Positions 6,199-12,241 of a stretch of 12,241 nt of DNA are shown here, one piece after another. Position numbers and translations under genes: made by a program. Origin of the DNA: Spirogloea muscicola (Eukaryota > Streptophyta > Zygnematophyceae > Spirogloeales > Spirogloeaceae). Location: the NCBI GenBank assembly GCA_009602725.1, contig WELB01000028.1, forward strand, positions 307,897-320,137, read 5' to 3'. How positions within the stretch are numbered: the stretch's first letter is position 1; each line of letters opens with the position of its first letter. The notes below the pieces were generated by a model. The model worked only from the letters and a program-made list of their open reading frames with translations. It did no database searches and was not told the origin of the DNA.

Positions 6199-8940
6199 GA
6201 TAGTGCGGGCCAGATAGTGTGGCCGCTGCGCAATGCACCGTGTCAGCATCGCGGTCGCCAGCTGCATGTCCTGCAGCGTGTGAAGGCGGTCCGCTGGCCG
6301 GAGGTGTTCCTGCAGCAACGCCTGCAGCTGCTCCGTTACGAAGGCAGGTGCGCCTAGGGGGACGCCGAGGAGGGTGAGGCCCCCGGCTGGTGTCTGGCAA
6401 CCCTCGGGCAGGCGCAGGTGGGCTGGCAGGCCCTGAGGGGACCAGGCGCTACACTTGTCCGCCCGAATAACCAGGCCGATTGCGTTCAGCTGCACTTGGA
6501 GGGTGTCAAAGGCAGCTGCGACATCCTCTGGCTTCCCCACCAGCGTGGTGTCATCAGCGTATGTCGGCACGAGGACGCCGGGGTGAACCGCGACCGTTGC
6601 CTGGAGCGCACGGTGATGTGCCAACGCATAGTAGAACCCCGCCAGTGGATCCCCTTGGCGCGCGCCCCTGGTGGAGTGGAGGGTCTCCAGCGCATCACCC
6701 CCCGCCCGCCACTGCAGCTCGCATGGCTGACCGTACCCCAGCCTGAAGAAGGGTAGAAGGCTGGGGAAGGCCTCTCTCAGCTCCTCCGCGATGACACCAC
6801 GATCAACGCTGTTGAAGGCGTTGCGGACGTCGACCGCGATGGCCACCCACTCGGGATGCAGGTCCAGGGCGGTCCGTACGCCGTGCACGACCGTCTCACC
6901 GCCGCTCCGCAGCCCAGCACCAAACTGTTGGGGCGCCAGGTGTGCCTGGGCCTGCCCTGCGTGCTGTTGCCAAAGCGCGCGCCCCACCAGGCGGTAGAGC
7001 ACCTCACCGATGGCGATGGGCCTGACCCCCCCACCGGCCTTGCTGAGCGCCAGCAGTGTACTGGTGCACAGGACGCCGCGAACGCTGGCCGGGACCTGGT
7101 CGCCAGCGAGGAGCTGGCACACCTGGTGGAGTGCCTGGAAGTCAGCCGGGTCGCCCTCCAGGAAGATCGCCCGGAGATGCTCGGTGAGCATGTGGGAAGG
7201 ACCTCCCGCGGCCGCGCGGCGGCTGCTCTGCAGGGCCCTCCGCAGGGCGTCGGCTTCGAGGACCACCTCCTCCGGCGGTGCGAAGGTGGCCAGCCACGGG
7301 GGCAGGGGGTGGCCAGCCGCAGGGTGCAGGGACTCCAGGGCCGCCCTTGTGGCAGCATTGGTGGGCGCCAGCACCGCGTCGTCCAGGGCCTGGACCGCCC
7401 TTGACAACTCGCCCGCGTGACCGAAACGCAGAGCCCGGCGAACATTGGCGGCCCTGTCTGGTGCGGCCCGCGCATCACCTCGCTTCGCAGCCGAGGCCGC
7501 CACCGCTGCGTCATGGCGTGCGAGAAGCTCCTCCCAATGGCCGCTCTCGAACAATCGGATGCGCTCCAGAAGGGGCTGCTGGCCCTGCCAGCGGCCGTTG
7601 TGGGGGGCACGGCAGAGCAGTAGCCGGGGGAAGAGGAGAAACTGCTTCCAAGCCGCCTCGTCCCGGTGGTCCCTGGCAATCCGCTGCATCGCCGGGCGGA
7701 GCGCGCGGCGAATATGCGGGCGCACCCCGCGGGGCACATGGCGGAGGAGCGGGAGGGCCGCCTGGCGGTGGATGGCAGCGAGGTCGAGGCCGGCCAGCCA
7801 CTGCCAGTGTTGAGGCGTGGGAGGGGTTGGCGCGGGAGGGACAGGCCTGCCTGGTCTGCCCCGGCGGCCGCCCGCAGCCGCTGCGCTCCGCGCCTGTGCC
7901 GCACGGTTGTTGTCGAGCGCGCAGGCGCGCTCGTGGTTGGCCCGGCCTGACCGCGTGGTGAAGGTCGTCTGGCAGTGCTGGCACAGCAGGGGGTCGGGCG
8001 AGCGACGTGGGGGCGAGGGCGGGGGAGTTGGTGCGCGCGGTGGAGGCGGAGGCGGCGGTGGCGAGGGCGGCGTCGAGGGCGGCAACGGCGGGGGGCAGGG
8101 CGGCTCGAGAGGCGGGATGGTGGGTGGCTGGGAAGGCAGAAGCGCAGACCTGGGAAGCGGCGGCGAGGACGAGGCAGGTGGCTGGCTCAGCGGAGGTGGA
8201 CGCTGGGGTGGCGGTGGTGGCGACGGCGGCGACGGTGGTGACGGCAGCAGATGCGGCAGCGACGGCGGCCCTGCTGCCACGGAAGGGACACTCACGGGGA
8301 TATCAGGGGCAGCATCACGCCCAGGGGACAAGGCACCCTGCGGAGAGACCGGGTTCACCTCGGGGGGCCCTTCACATCTCGAGGGCTGAGTCGATAAAGC
8401 AGGTGCCCGTTGCTTCTCACGGGCGGGAGGCGATACATGCTCCTCCATGGTCTGCTCCTGAGGTGAGGCTGCCAGGACCGTGGCGATGGGGCCGCAAGCC
8501 GCGACAGCCGCATCGGCTGGCTGGCACGGCGAAGGTGGACTCTGTGGCGGCGGCGGCGGCAACGGCGGCGGCGGAGATGGCGGCGGCGGCGGCGGCGGCG
8601 GTGGTGACGGCGGCCCTGGGGCGGGAGGCGAGATATGCTCCTCCAGGATCTGTTCCTGAAGTGCGGCTGCCAAGACAGTGGCGTTGGGGGTGCAGGCTGT
8701 GGCGGCCGCATCGGGCGTCGAGTCAGCGGGGCTGGGATACCCCTTGCAGTGTTTCCGGTGCGAGGAGGCACCGCGGGGAGTAGCAAAATCCCGCGGACAA
8801 GTTGGGCACGGCACGCGCGCGGATGCCACAGGCGGGGAAGACGGCAGCGGGAGAGATGGGGGGGGCGCAGGTGGGGGCGATGGTGCCGGGGAGGGGGAAA
8901 GGCGGAGGGGGCGGCGGCGGAGGTGGCGTGGTGGCGGCAT
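6181..8940 (-). CDS. Zinc finger and reverse transcriptase polyprotein (919 codons)
   Basis: The longest open frame here. Counting from the ATG at 8940: C2HC finger 1 (C45, C48, H61, C65), a Pro/Ser linker of about 255 residues with a duplicated 31-residue motif, and finger 2 (C320, C323, H336, C340), both C-x2-C-x12-H-x3-C. Then come the pre-RT region (390-630), GVRPIAIGEV (638-647), motif A with D704, motif B QGDPL (762-766), motif C YADD (794-797, bases 6550-6561), KCSAWSP and LLGVPLG (857-863). All RT catalytic Asp are present, so the RT part could be functional. It should make cDNA by target-primed reverse transcription. It stops early at 6181, just past a 7-base G run; thumb-to-nuclease sequence continues in other frames. 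The true start may be the ATG at 9142. Confidence 0.9.
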   Translation of the reverse strand: MPPPRHLRRRPLRLSPSPAPSPPPAPPPSLPLPSSPPVASARVPCPTCPRDFATPRGASSHRKHCKGYPSPADSTPDAAATACTPNATVLAAALQEQILEEHISPPAPGPPSPPPPPPPPPSPPPPLPPPPPQSPPSPCQPADAAVAACGPIATVLAASPQEQTMEEHVSPPAREKQRAPALSTQPSRCEGPPEVNPVSPQGALSPGRDAAPDIPVSVPSVAAGPPSLPHLLPSPPSPPSPPPPPQRPPPLSQPPASSSPPLPRSALLPSQPPTIPPLEPPCPPPLPPSTPPSPPPPPPPPRAPTPPPSPPRRSPDPLLCQHCQTTFTTRSGRANHERACALDNNRAAQARSAAAAGGRRGRPGRPVPPAPTPPTPQHWQWLAGLDLAAIHRQAALPLLRHVPRGVRPHIRRALRPAMQRIARDHRDEAAWKQFLLFPRLLLCRAPHNGRWQGQQPLLERIRLFESGHWEELLARHDAAVAASAAKRGDARAAPDRAANVRRALRFGHAGELSRAVQALDDAVLAPTNAATRAALESLHPAAGHPLPPWLATFAPPEEVVLEADALRRALQSSRRAAAGGPSHMLTEHLRAIFLEGDPADFQALHQVCQLLAGDQVPASVRGVLCTSTLLALSKAGGGVRPIAIGEVLYRLVGRALWQQHAGQAQAHLAPQQFGAGLRSGGETVVHGVRTALDLHPEWVAIAVDVRNAFNSVDRGVIAEELREAFPSLLPFFRLGYGQPCELQWRAGGDALETLHSTRGARQGDPLAGFYYALAHHRALQATVAVHPGVLVPTYADDTTLVGKPEDVAAAFDTLQVQLNAIGLVIRADKCSAWSPQGLPAHLRLPEGCQTPAGGLTLLGVPLGAPAFVTEQLQALLQEHLRPADRLHTLQDMQLATAMLTRCIAQRPHYLARTIPPSSA
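8422..8514 (-). repeat. 31-residue linker repeat, copy 2
   Basis: Residues 143-173 of the 919-codon frame, DAAVAACGPIATVLAA through EQTMEEHVSPPA. It is clearly related at both DNA and protein level to residues 77-107. The copies are separated by a proline tract. Confidence 0.85.
8620..8712 (-). repeat. 31-residue linker repeat, copy 1
   Basis: Residues 77-107 of the 919-codon frame, DAAATACTPNATVLAA through EQILEEHISPPA. The copies have the same length, and the next copy begins 66 residues on, so one unit of repeat plus proline tract was probably duplicated in tandem. Confidence 0.85.
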
Positions 8941-9142
8941 GGAAGGCGGAGAAGGCGAGGAACCGCTGCGCCCAAGCGAACTTGGCCAGGGGAAGTTCGG
9001 GGCTCCGGCTCCGAAGGCGGCGCCGAGAACGCGCGGGTGGGGCGACGGCAGGCGGCGCGGCAGCGGCGGGAGCGACGGTGGCCGCGGGGGCCGGCGCGGG
9101 GGCTGAGTCGGGAGGGGGCTTGCACGCCGCCGCGGACCCCAT
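8723..9142 (-). CDS. Possible true N-terminus of the large element, shifted frame
   Basis: The ATG at 9142 is in a CCCGCCATGG context, better than the one at 8940, and resembles the start context at 4508. The frame reads MGSAAACKPPPDS, an Ala/Pro-rich stretch, a basic patch ARSRRRLRSRS, then AKFAWAQRFLAFSAF and a proline tract. The later part, after about 8860, is out of register with finger 1. An 8-base G run at 8858-8865 is the likely place where one indel would join it to the 919-codon frame. It could also be a short separate frame or a GC-driven chance frame; the basic patch and start context favour it being real. Confidence 0.45.
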   Translation of the reverse strand: MGSAAACKPPPDSAPAPAPAATVAPAAAAPPAVAPPARSRRRLRSRSPELPLAKFAWAQRFLAFSAFHAATTPPPPPPPPPFPLPGTIAPTCAPPISPAAVFPACGIRARAVPNLSAGFCYSPRCLLAPETLQGVSQPR

Positions 9143-9185
9143 GGCGGGCGCCGCCGGCGAAGGCGCCGGCGGCGGCCCGGGGTGT

Positions 9186-9257
9186 AAAGCGGCTGCTGAT
9201 ATTAAAAGAGCGGCTGTGAAAGCCAGCCAGATGCATACAGGTGTTCATGACGGAGCC
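9186..9257 (-). repeat. 72-base unit, copy 3, upstream of the large element
   Basis: On the minus strand it runs from GGCTCCGTCATGAACACC to AATATCAGCAGCCGCTTT, closely matching the plus-strand copy at 4270-4341. Here no coding end precedes it. It is therefore either a 3' fragment of the second subfamily truncated to 72 bases, or a leader belonging to the large element. Both it and the 4574-4643 copy are followed by a GC-rich leader and an ATG in strong context. Confidence 0.8.
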
Positions 9258-9359
9258 AAAAGGTGTAGGAGGGGTGAGGCCACTCGGACCCGGGCGGCGT
9301 CAGAGTGCCGGTTGAAAGCAAGCGCGNCGGGGCGGGGGGGGGGGGTGTGTGGGGGGAGC
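9258..9359. other. Unexplained spacer with G run and one undetermined base
   Basis: No coding sequence or recognised repeat. It holds an undetermined base at 9327 and a 12-base G run at 9334-9345, both signs of difficult sequence. On the minus strand it separates the 3' end of the small fragment (9360-9548) from the 72-base unit. Confidence 0.6.
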
Positions 9360-9548
9360 CGTTCGCATGCGAAGAGGGGCTGGCAAAGCCAGCCCTAAAA
9401 CGAATGGACAATGGCCAAAGCACGATGAAAGAGGAGCCGATAAAGGACTACACCACAGAACACTACAAAACACAAGACGATGCAGAGGGAAGCTCAGTAC
9501 ACGCGAGTGAGCAACATCAGGTCGGAGTAGCTCGCTGCAGGGAAAGAG
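9360..9548 (-). mobile_element. Tiny 5'-truncated element (17 codons plus 3' UTR)
   Basis: The minus strand starts at about 9548 with the last 17 codons, PAASYSDLMLLTRVY, then TGA at 9494-9496 and a 3' UTR to about 9360. The 3' UTR is nearly the same as that of the large element, including the perfect hairpin GGGCTGGC-AAA-GCCAGCCC at 9377-9395, so it is the same subfamily. Gly of the usual RGY end is Val here. Its 5' end abuts the 3' end of the 9549-12241 element with no spacer. Confidence 0.85.
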
Positions 9549-9679
9549 AAGAGCTCGCCCATTGAGGATAGGGGCTGCAAAAAGCCAGCCCAGAAAAGAA
9601 TGAACAAAGGACGAGAAGGGGCCAGGGGAAGTACGAAAAACAACAAGCACAGAAAAGAAACGAAGCAGCTACGAAGCAC
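9549..9679 (-). other. 3' UTR of the right-hand element
   Basis: It runs from the TGA at 9680-9682 to about 9549. Its start and middle differ from the other 3' UTRs. Near its end it has the shared features: a hairpin GGGCTG...CAGCCC at 9572-9591 and an ATGGGCGAGC end near 9552-9562 (minus-strand reading). So only the last part of the 3' UTR is conserved between subfamilies. Confidence 0.7.
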
Positions 9680-10914
9680 TCAGTAACCCCTGCTAAGCAG
9701 CCTCAGGTCAGAGAGACTGGGTTCCCGGAAGCGGGTCCCCTGGCCAGAACCAGAGGCAGCAGCGAGGGCTCTGCCTGCACGCAGGTGCAGCGCGCGGGCC
9801 ATAGACCTCTGCAGCGAGACGGCCAAGCGCATGCGGTACACCTGCGCTAGCGACCCTGCAGCATGGGAGTCCACCGGCTCCCCATGGAAGCGGCGGACAA
9901 TGGCGTGACGTGAGAGCTGGTTGAGCAGCTCGAGCCACTGAGCGCCCAGCGCCCCGTGCGTATCGATGGCGAGCGGGAAGAACTTGTCTTCCCGCGGGTG
10001 ATCAGCATATTTTAGCTCCTTGGCCCGAGCGGCGCAGGTTACCGCGTACCCAGCCTTGGTGGCACACTGGGTTGGGTGTGAGCGGTCATAGGAGTCGGTG
10101 GTCACCACGTCCAGGAGAAGACGTGGCCCGCCTGCTGGTGGGGTGGCCACAAGGTCCACGCGACGAGCGTGGAGACCATTAGCCCGTTGCTGGAGCGGCA
10201 TGACGGCAGAGTTCTCGGCTGCCACCGAGAAGCCAGCCTCCACGAGGATGCCATGCATCGCATCCCGGAGATGGTCATGGGCCGCTGTCAGCTCTCCGCC
10301 GTGGGAACAGCGCAGAACATGAGCGGCCAGCTCCCCATGCTCGGCCCCTTGCTCGCCACATTCACACTGGTGCACACCCTGGAGACATGGTGGCGGCAGG
10401 CCCACGAGCCGGTGGACGGCACTGCGGAACACCTCGTCCGGAAGTGTGAGGGCTTCATTGAGGGGGAGGGCCTGGAGCCACGCCGCGGCCCCCGGGGAGG
10501 AGGCCGAGTGCAATCGCGCGCGCCCGCGCAGGTCGGCCTCCGGGAGCTGGAGCAAGGCGGTCGTGAAGGCTGCCTTGTCCATTGCGGCTGCGAAGCGCGC
10601 TTGGACGCGCTGGTCGGCGGTGTGCGCGAGGTGCGCAAAGGAGACCGCCTGGCCCGCCAGGTCCGGGTGCACCGCGAGCAGCTCCTGGTGGGCGGAGCGT
10701 AGCGACGCCTGGAAAGGCAGCACACCCGTGTCTACCTCCACCACCGCCTGCTCCAGCGCACGCTGGCCGTGGACCAAGAAACGCTGGGCCACGGAGGCGG
10801 CTGTCTGCGCCCAGCTGCCGAGGTACGCTGCCCGGCAGCAACGGACGAGCGGGCGCAAGCCGAGACCGCCGTATCTGAGGGGAAGCGTGGCCTGGTGAAG
10901 GGCGGCAGGCGACT
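9680..10914 (-). pseudogene. Knuckle, RLE endonuclease and C-terminal tail
   Basis: An open frame of about 410 codons; the ATG at 10858 is internal to the element protein. Counting from it: AAYLGSWAQ (10-18), SSPGAAAWLQALPL (120-133), EVFRSAVHRLVGLPPP (142-157), a complete knuckle C165, C167, H180, C184, then E215, D235 (RRVDLV), D250 (LLDVV) and K280 (RAKELKY), FPLAIDTHGALG, and the tail LRAGRALAAASG ... LRLLSRGY. Every likely catalytic residue is present, making this the best complete nuclease domain in the window. In an active element it would nick target DNA to prime reverse transcription. It is cut off from its RT by a frameshift at a 6-base G run (10915-10920). Confidence 0.85.
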
Positions 10915-11062
10915 GGGGGGAAGCCCTGGTGGCGGACCAGGGCCGCCAGGCTCGTCACCATGCCTGCGTCAGAACCCGCGTACGCCGCCAGCGCCCCTGG
11001 GGACGGCGGGGTGGCCCGCGTCAGATACTGGGGTCGCTCCGCAATGTTGACCAAGGGGTCAA
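10915..11062 (-). pseudogene. RT-to-nuclease connector, separate frame
   Basis: About 49 codons reading PLVNIAERPQYLTRATPP, then GALAAYAGSDAGMVTSLA and ALVRHQGF. They match IAQRPHYLARTIPP and AAYAAFDSGILASAATLV of the large element. Comparison with other copies suggests one extra base in the G run at 10915-10920. Sequence beyond about 11062 or before 10915 in this frame is out of register. Confidence 0.75.
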
Positions 11063-11697
11063 CATGGCCAAAGCCAGCTGCATATCTTGCAGCTCGGGGA
11101 GCCGGGCCACAGGCTGGAGGTGCTCCTCGAGGCGGGCTCGCAGCTGCCCCTCCACGAAGGACGGCGCGCCGATGGGGACCCCCAGGAGGGTGAAGCCGTT
11201 TGCGGGAGTCAGGCATTCGGGGGGCAGCGCCAGGGTGGGTGGGAGGCCGCAGGGGGACCAAGCTGCACACTTCGACGCCCGGGTGGACAGGCCGAGGGTG
11301 GCCGGCTGCCGCTTGAAGGTGACGGAGGCCGCCGCCACGTCTTCCGGAGGGCCGACCATGGTGGTGTCGTCGGCGAAGGTGGGCAGTAGGACCCCTGGAT
11401 GTGCCGCCGCGGTAGCCTGCAGAGCCCGGTGGTGAGCGAGCGCAAAGAAGAAGCCGGCGAGGGGGTCCCCTTGCTGCGTGCCCGCTTGGGACTGCAGGAC
11501 CTCCACTTGGTCACCCCCTGTCCTCCAGAGGAGGTCGCTGGGCTGACTGTACCCCAAGCGGAAAAAGGGTACCAGGGAGGGGAAGGTGGCCCGGAGCTCC
11601 TCCGCGATGCAGGCGCGCTCCACGGTGTTGAACGCATTTTCTACGTCGACGGCCAGTGCCAGCCACCCCGGGTGTTGGTCCAAGGTTGCACGGACCC
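11059..11697 (-). pseudogene. Reverse transcriptase palm and thumb (FADD)
   Basis: Minus-strand frame with motif A AVDVENAFNTVE (Asp codon 11645-11647), FPSLVPFFRLGYSQP, motif B QQGDPLAGFFFALAHH, motif C FADD (11366-11377) and thumb KCAAWSP ... LLGVPIG. The other large copy has YADD; the Phe form is normal in L1-type LINEs, so it need not be inactivating. The catalytic Asp are all present. It is separated from the upstream RT motifs by a frame change near 11696 and from the connector by one near 11060. Confidence 0.85.
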
Positions 11698-11991
11698 GTG
11701 GACCACGGCCTCGCCCCCACTCCGCAGCCCCGCGCCGTATTGATGTGGCGCCAGGTGCACCTGCGCCAGCCCCGCATGCTGCTGCCAGAGAACGCGGCTC
11801 ACCAGGCGGTAGAGGACCTCCCCAATGGCAATGGGCCTGACTCCCCCGCTCGGCTTGTCGAGGGCAAGCAGCGTGCTGGTGCACAGTACGCCGCGGATGG
11901 TGGCCGGCACATTGTCCCGGGCCAGATGCTGGCAGATCTGCAGCAGCGCGTTGAAGTCCGCAGCCTCTCCCTCGAGGAAGATCTCCCGCAT
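11695..11991 (-). pseudogene. RT N-terminal motifs, separate frame
   Basis: About 99 codons reading REIFLEGEAADFNALLQ, GVLCTSTLLALDKPSGG, VRPIAIGEVLYRLVSRVLW and HQYGAGLRSGGEAVVHG. They match the large element over the whole length (GVLCTSTLLALSKAGGG, VRPIAIGEVLYRLVGRALW, QQFGAGLRSGGETVVHG). Non-catalytic first motifs of the RT; no odd residues seen. Confidence 0.85.
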
Positions 11992-12241
11992 GCTCAGTAA
12001 GCATGCGGGAGGGGCCACCGGCGGCTGCGAGACGGCTGGTCTGCAGAGCCTTCTTGAGGGCGTTGGCATCCAAGACCACCTCCTCTGGTGGAGCGAAGGC
12101 GGCCAACCACGGTGGCAGGGGGGAGCTCGCCGGGGGGTGCAGGGAGTCCAGGGCCGCCCGAGTCGCCGCATTGGTCGGCGCCAGCATCGCATCGTCGAGG
12201 GCCTGCACAGCCCTGGAAAGCTCACCCGCGTGGCCGAAGCG
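11990..12241 (-). pseudogene. Pre-RT region, cut by the window edge
   Basis: The minus-strand frame is open to the edge, starting RFGHAGELSRAVQALDDAM and ending GGPSRMLTEH near 11990. The match to RFGHAGELSRAVQALDDAV and GGPSHMLTEH of the large element is close. Two bases appear lost after the CAT of LTEH, since that copy reads on as LRAIFLEG. The start of this protein lies outside the window. Confidence 0.85.

Larger units (their letters stand above)
4784..9185 (-). mobile_element. Near-complete RLE-type non-LTR retrotransposon
   Basis: The most complete copy, about 4.4 kb. In order on the minus strand: leader, two C2HC fingers separated by a long Pro/Ser linker, pre-RT region, RT with YADD, thumb, knuckle, RLE, conserved C-terminal tail (LLTRGY), and a 3' UTR with a hairpin. 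It has no LTRs and no apurinic-type endonuclease, which argues against the L1/RTE and Dualen types. Its 5' end follows a 72-base unit (9186-9257) and its 3' end meets a truncated fragment (4668-4780). One long reading frame appears to have existed from about 9142 to 4926. It is now broken near 8858-8865, 6193-6199, 5902-5906 and 5109-5184. Confidence 0.9.
9549..12241 (-). mobile_element. RLE-type non-LTR retrotransposon, third subfamily, partial
   Basis: A minus-strand element that runs off the right edge of the window, so its fingers and 5' end are not seen. Present in order: end of the pre-RT region, RT motifs with FADD, thumb, connector, knuckle, RLE, tail and 3' UTR. The coding sequence changes frame near 11990, 11696, 11060 and 10915-10920. 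Each change is small and the flanking protein is well conserved, so the copy is either recently damaged or has sequence errors. Confidence 0.9.

Noticed and set aside
8422-8712. CRISPR-like spaced repeat
   Set aside because: There are only two copies, in coding frame, with a proline tract between; it is a protein-level duplication.
7278-8783. Long plus-strand open frames opposite the RT and linker
   Set aside because: High GC leaves antisense frames open. They show no domain, and they mirror the conserved minus-strand protein.
6181-8940. Bacterial retroelement (group II intron RT, retron or diversity-generating RT)
   Set aside because: The C2HC fingers, knuckle, RLE core and array of 5'-truncated copies fit a eukaryotic LINE; no intron ribozyme, template repeat or msr/msd region is visible.
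4784-9185. Dualen/RandI-type element with two endonucleases
   Set aside because: No apurinic-type endonuclease domain is seen upstream of the RT; the N-terminal region is fingers and Pro/Ser linker.

Overview
The window is a GC-rich piece of a eukaryotic nuclear genome made almost wholly of copies of one kind of mobile element: a non-LTR (LINE-like) retrotransposon with a restriction-enzyme-like endonuclease (RLE). I see no host gene, tRNA, rRNA or CRISPR array. The evidence for the family is a protein with N-terminal C2HC zinc fingers, a reverse transcriptase with its YADD box, a CxC...H...C knuckle, and then an E...D...D...K nuclease core, which is the R2/NeSL-type order. The GC richness, long proline/serine tracts and frequent triplet repeats suggest a unicellular alga or similar protist, but the sequence does not fix the species.

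Layout, left to right. 1-72 is a CT/CCCT microsatellite. 78-3740 is one element whose 3' half (235-1851, minus) is open, but whose middle is scrambled: two adjacent blocks (about 1850-2120 and 2130-2848) are each flipped in place, while the N-terminal block (2849-3740) is again on the minus strand. 3735-4341 is a 5'-truncated plus-strand copy of a second subfamily. It forms an inverted repeat with a minus-strand fragment of the same subfamily (4574-4780), around a 232-base spacer that holds a possible element 5' end. 4784-9185 is the most complete element (minus), with fingers, RT, knuckle, nuclease and 3' UTR, broken by small frameshifts and one deletion. 9186-9257 is a 72-base repeat unit, 9258-9359 is unexplained and holds one undetermined base, and 9360-9548 is a tiny 3' fragment. 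9549-12241 is a third large element (minus) that runs off the right edge.

The minus-strand elements sit head to tail. At least two junctions (and probably a third near 113) join the 3' end of one element straight to a 5'-truncated copy of another. The 3' UTRs share a terminal hairpin (GGGCTGGC/GCCAGCCC) and an ATGGGCGAGC-like end, even where the rest of the 3' UTR differs. This looks like repeated target-primed insertion at the 3' end of earlier copies, giving an array like those of telomeric or nested LINEs. In an active element the fingers and knuckle would bind the target DNA and RNA, the RLE would nick the target, and the RT would copy the RNA from its 3' end. Every copy here is damaged as read; several of the frameshifts lie in homopolymer runs and could be sequencing errors.
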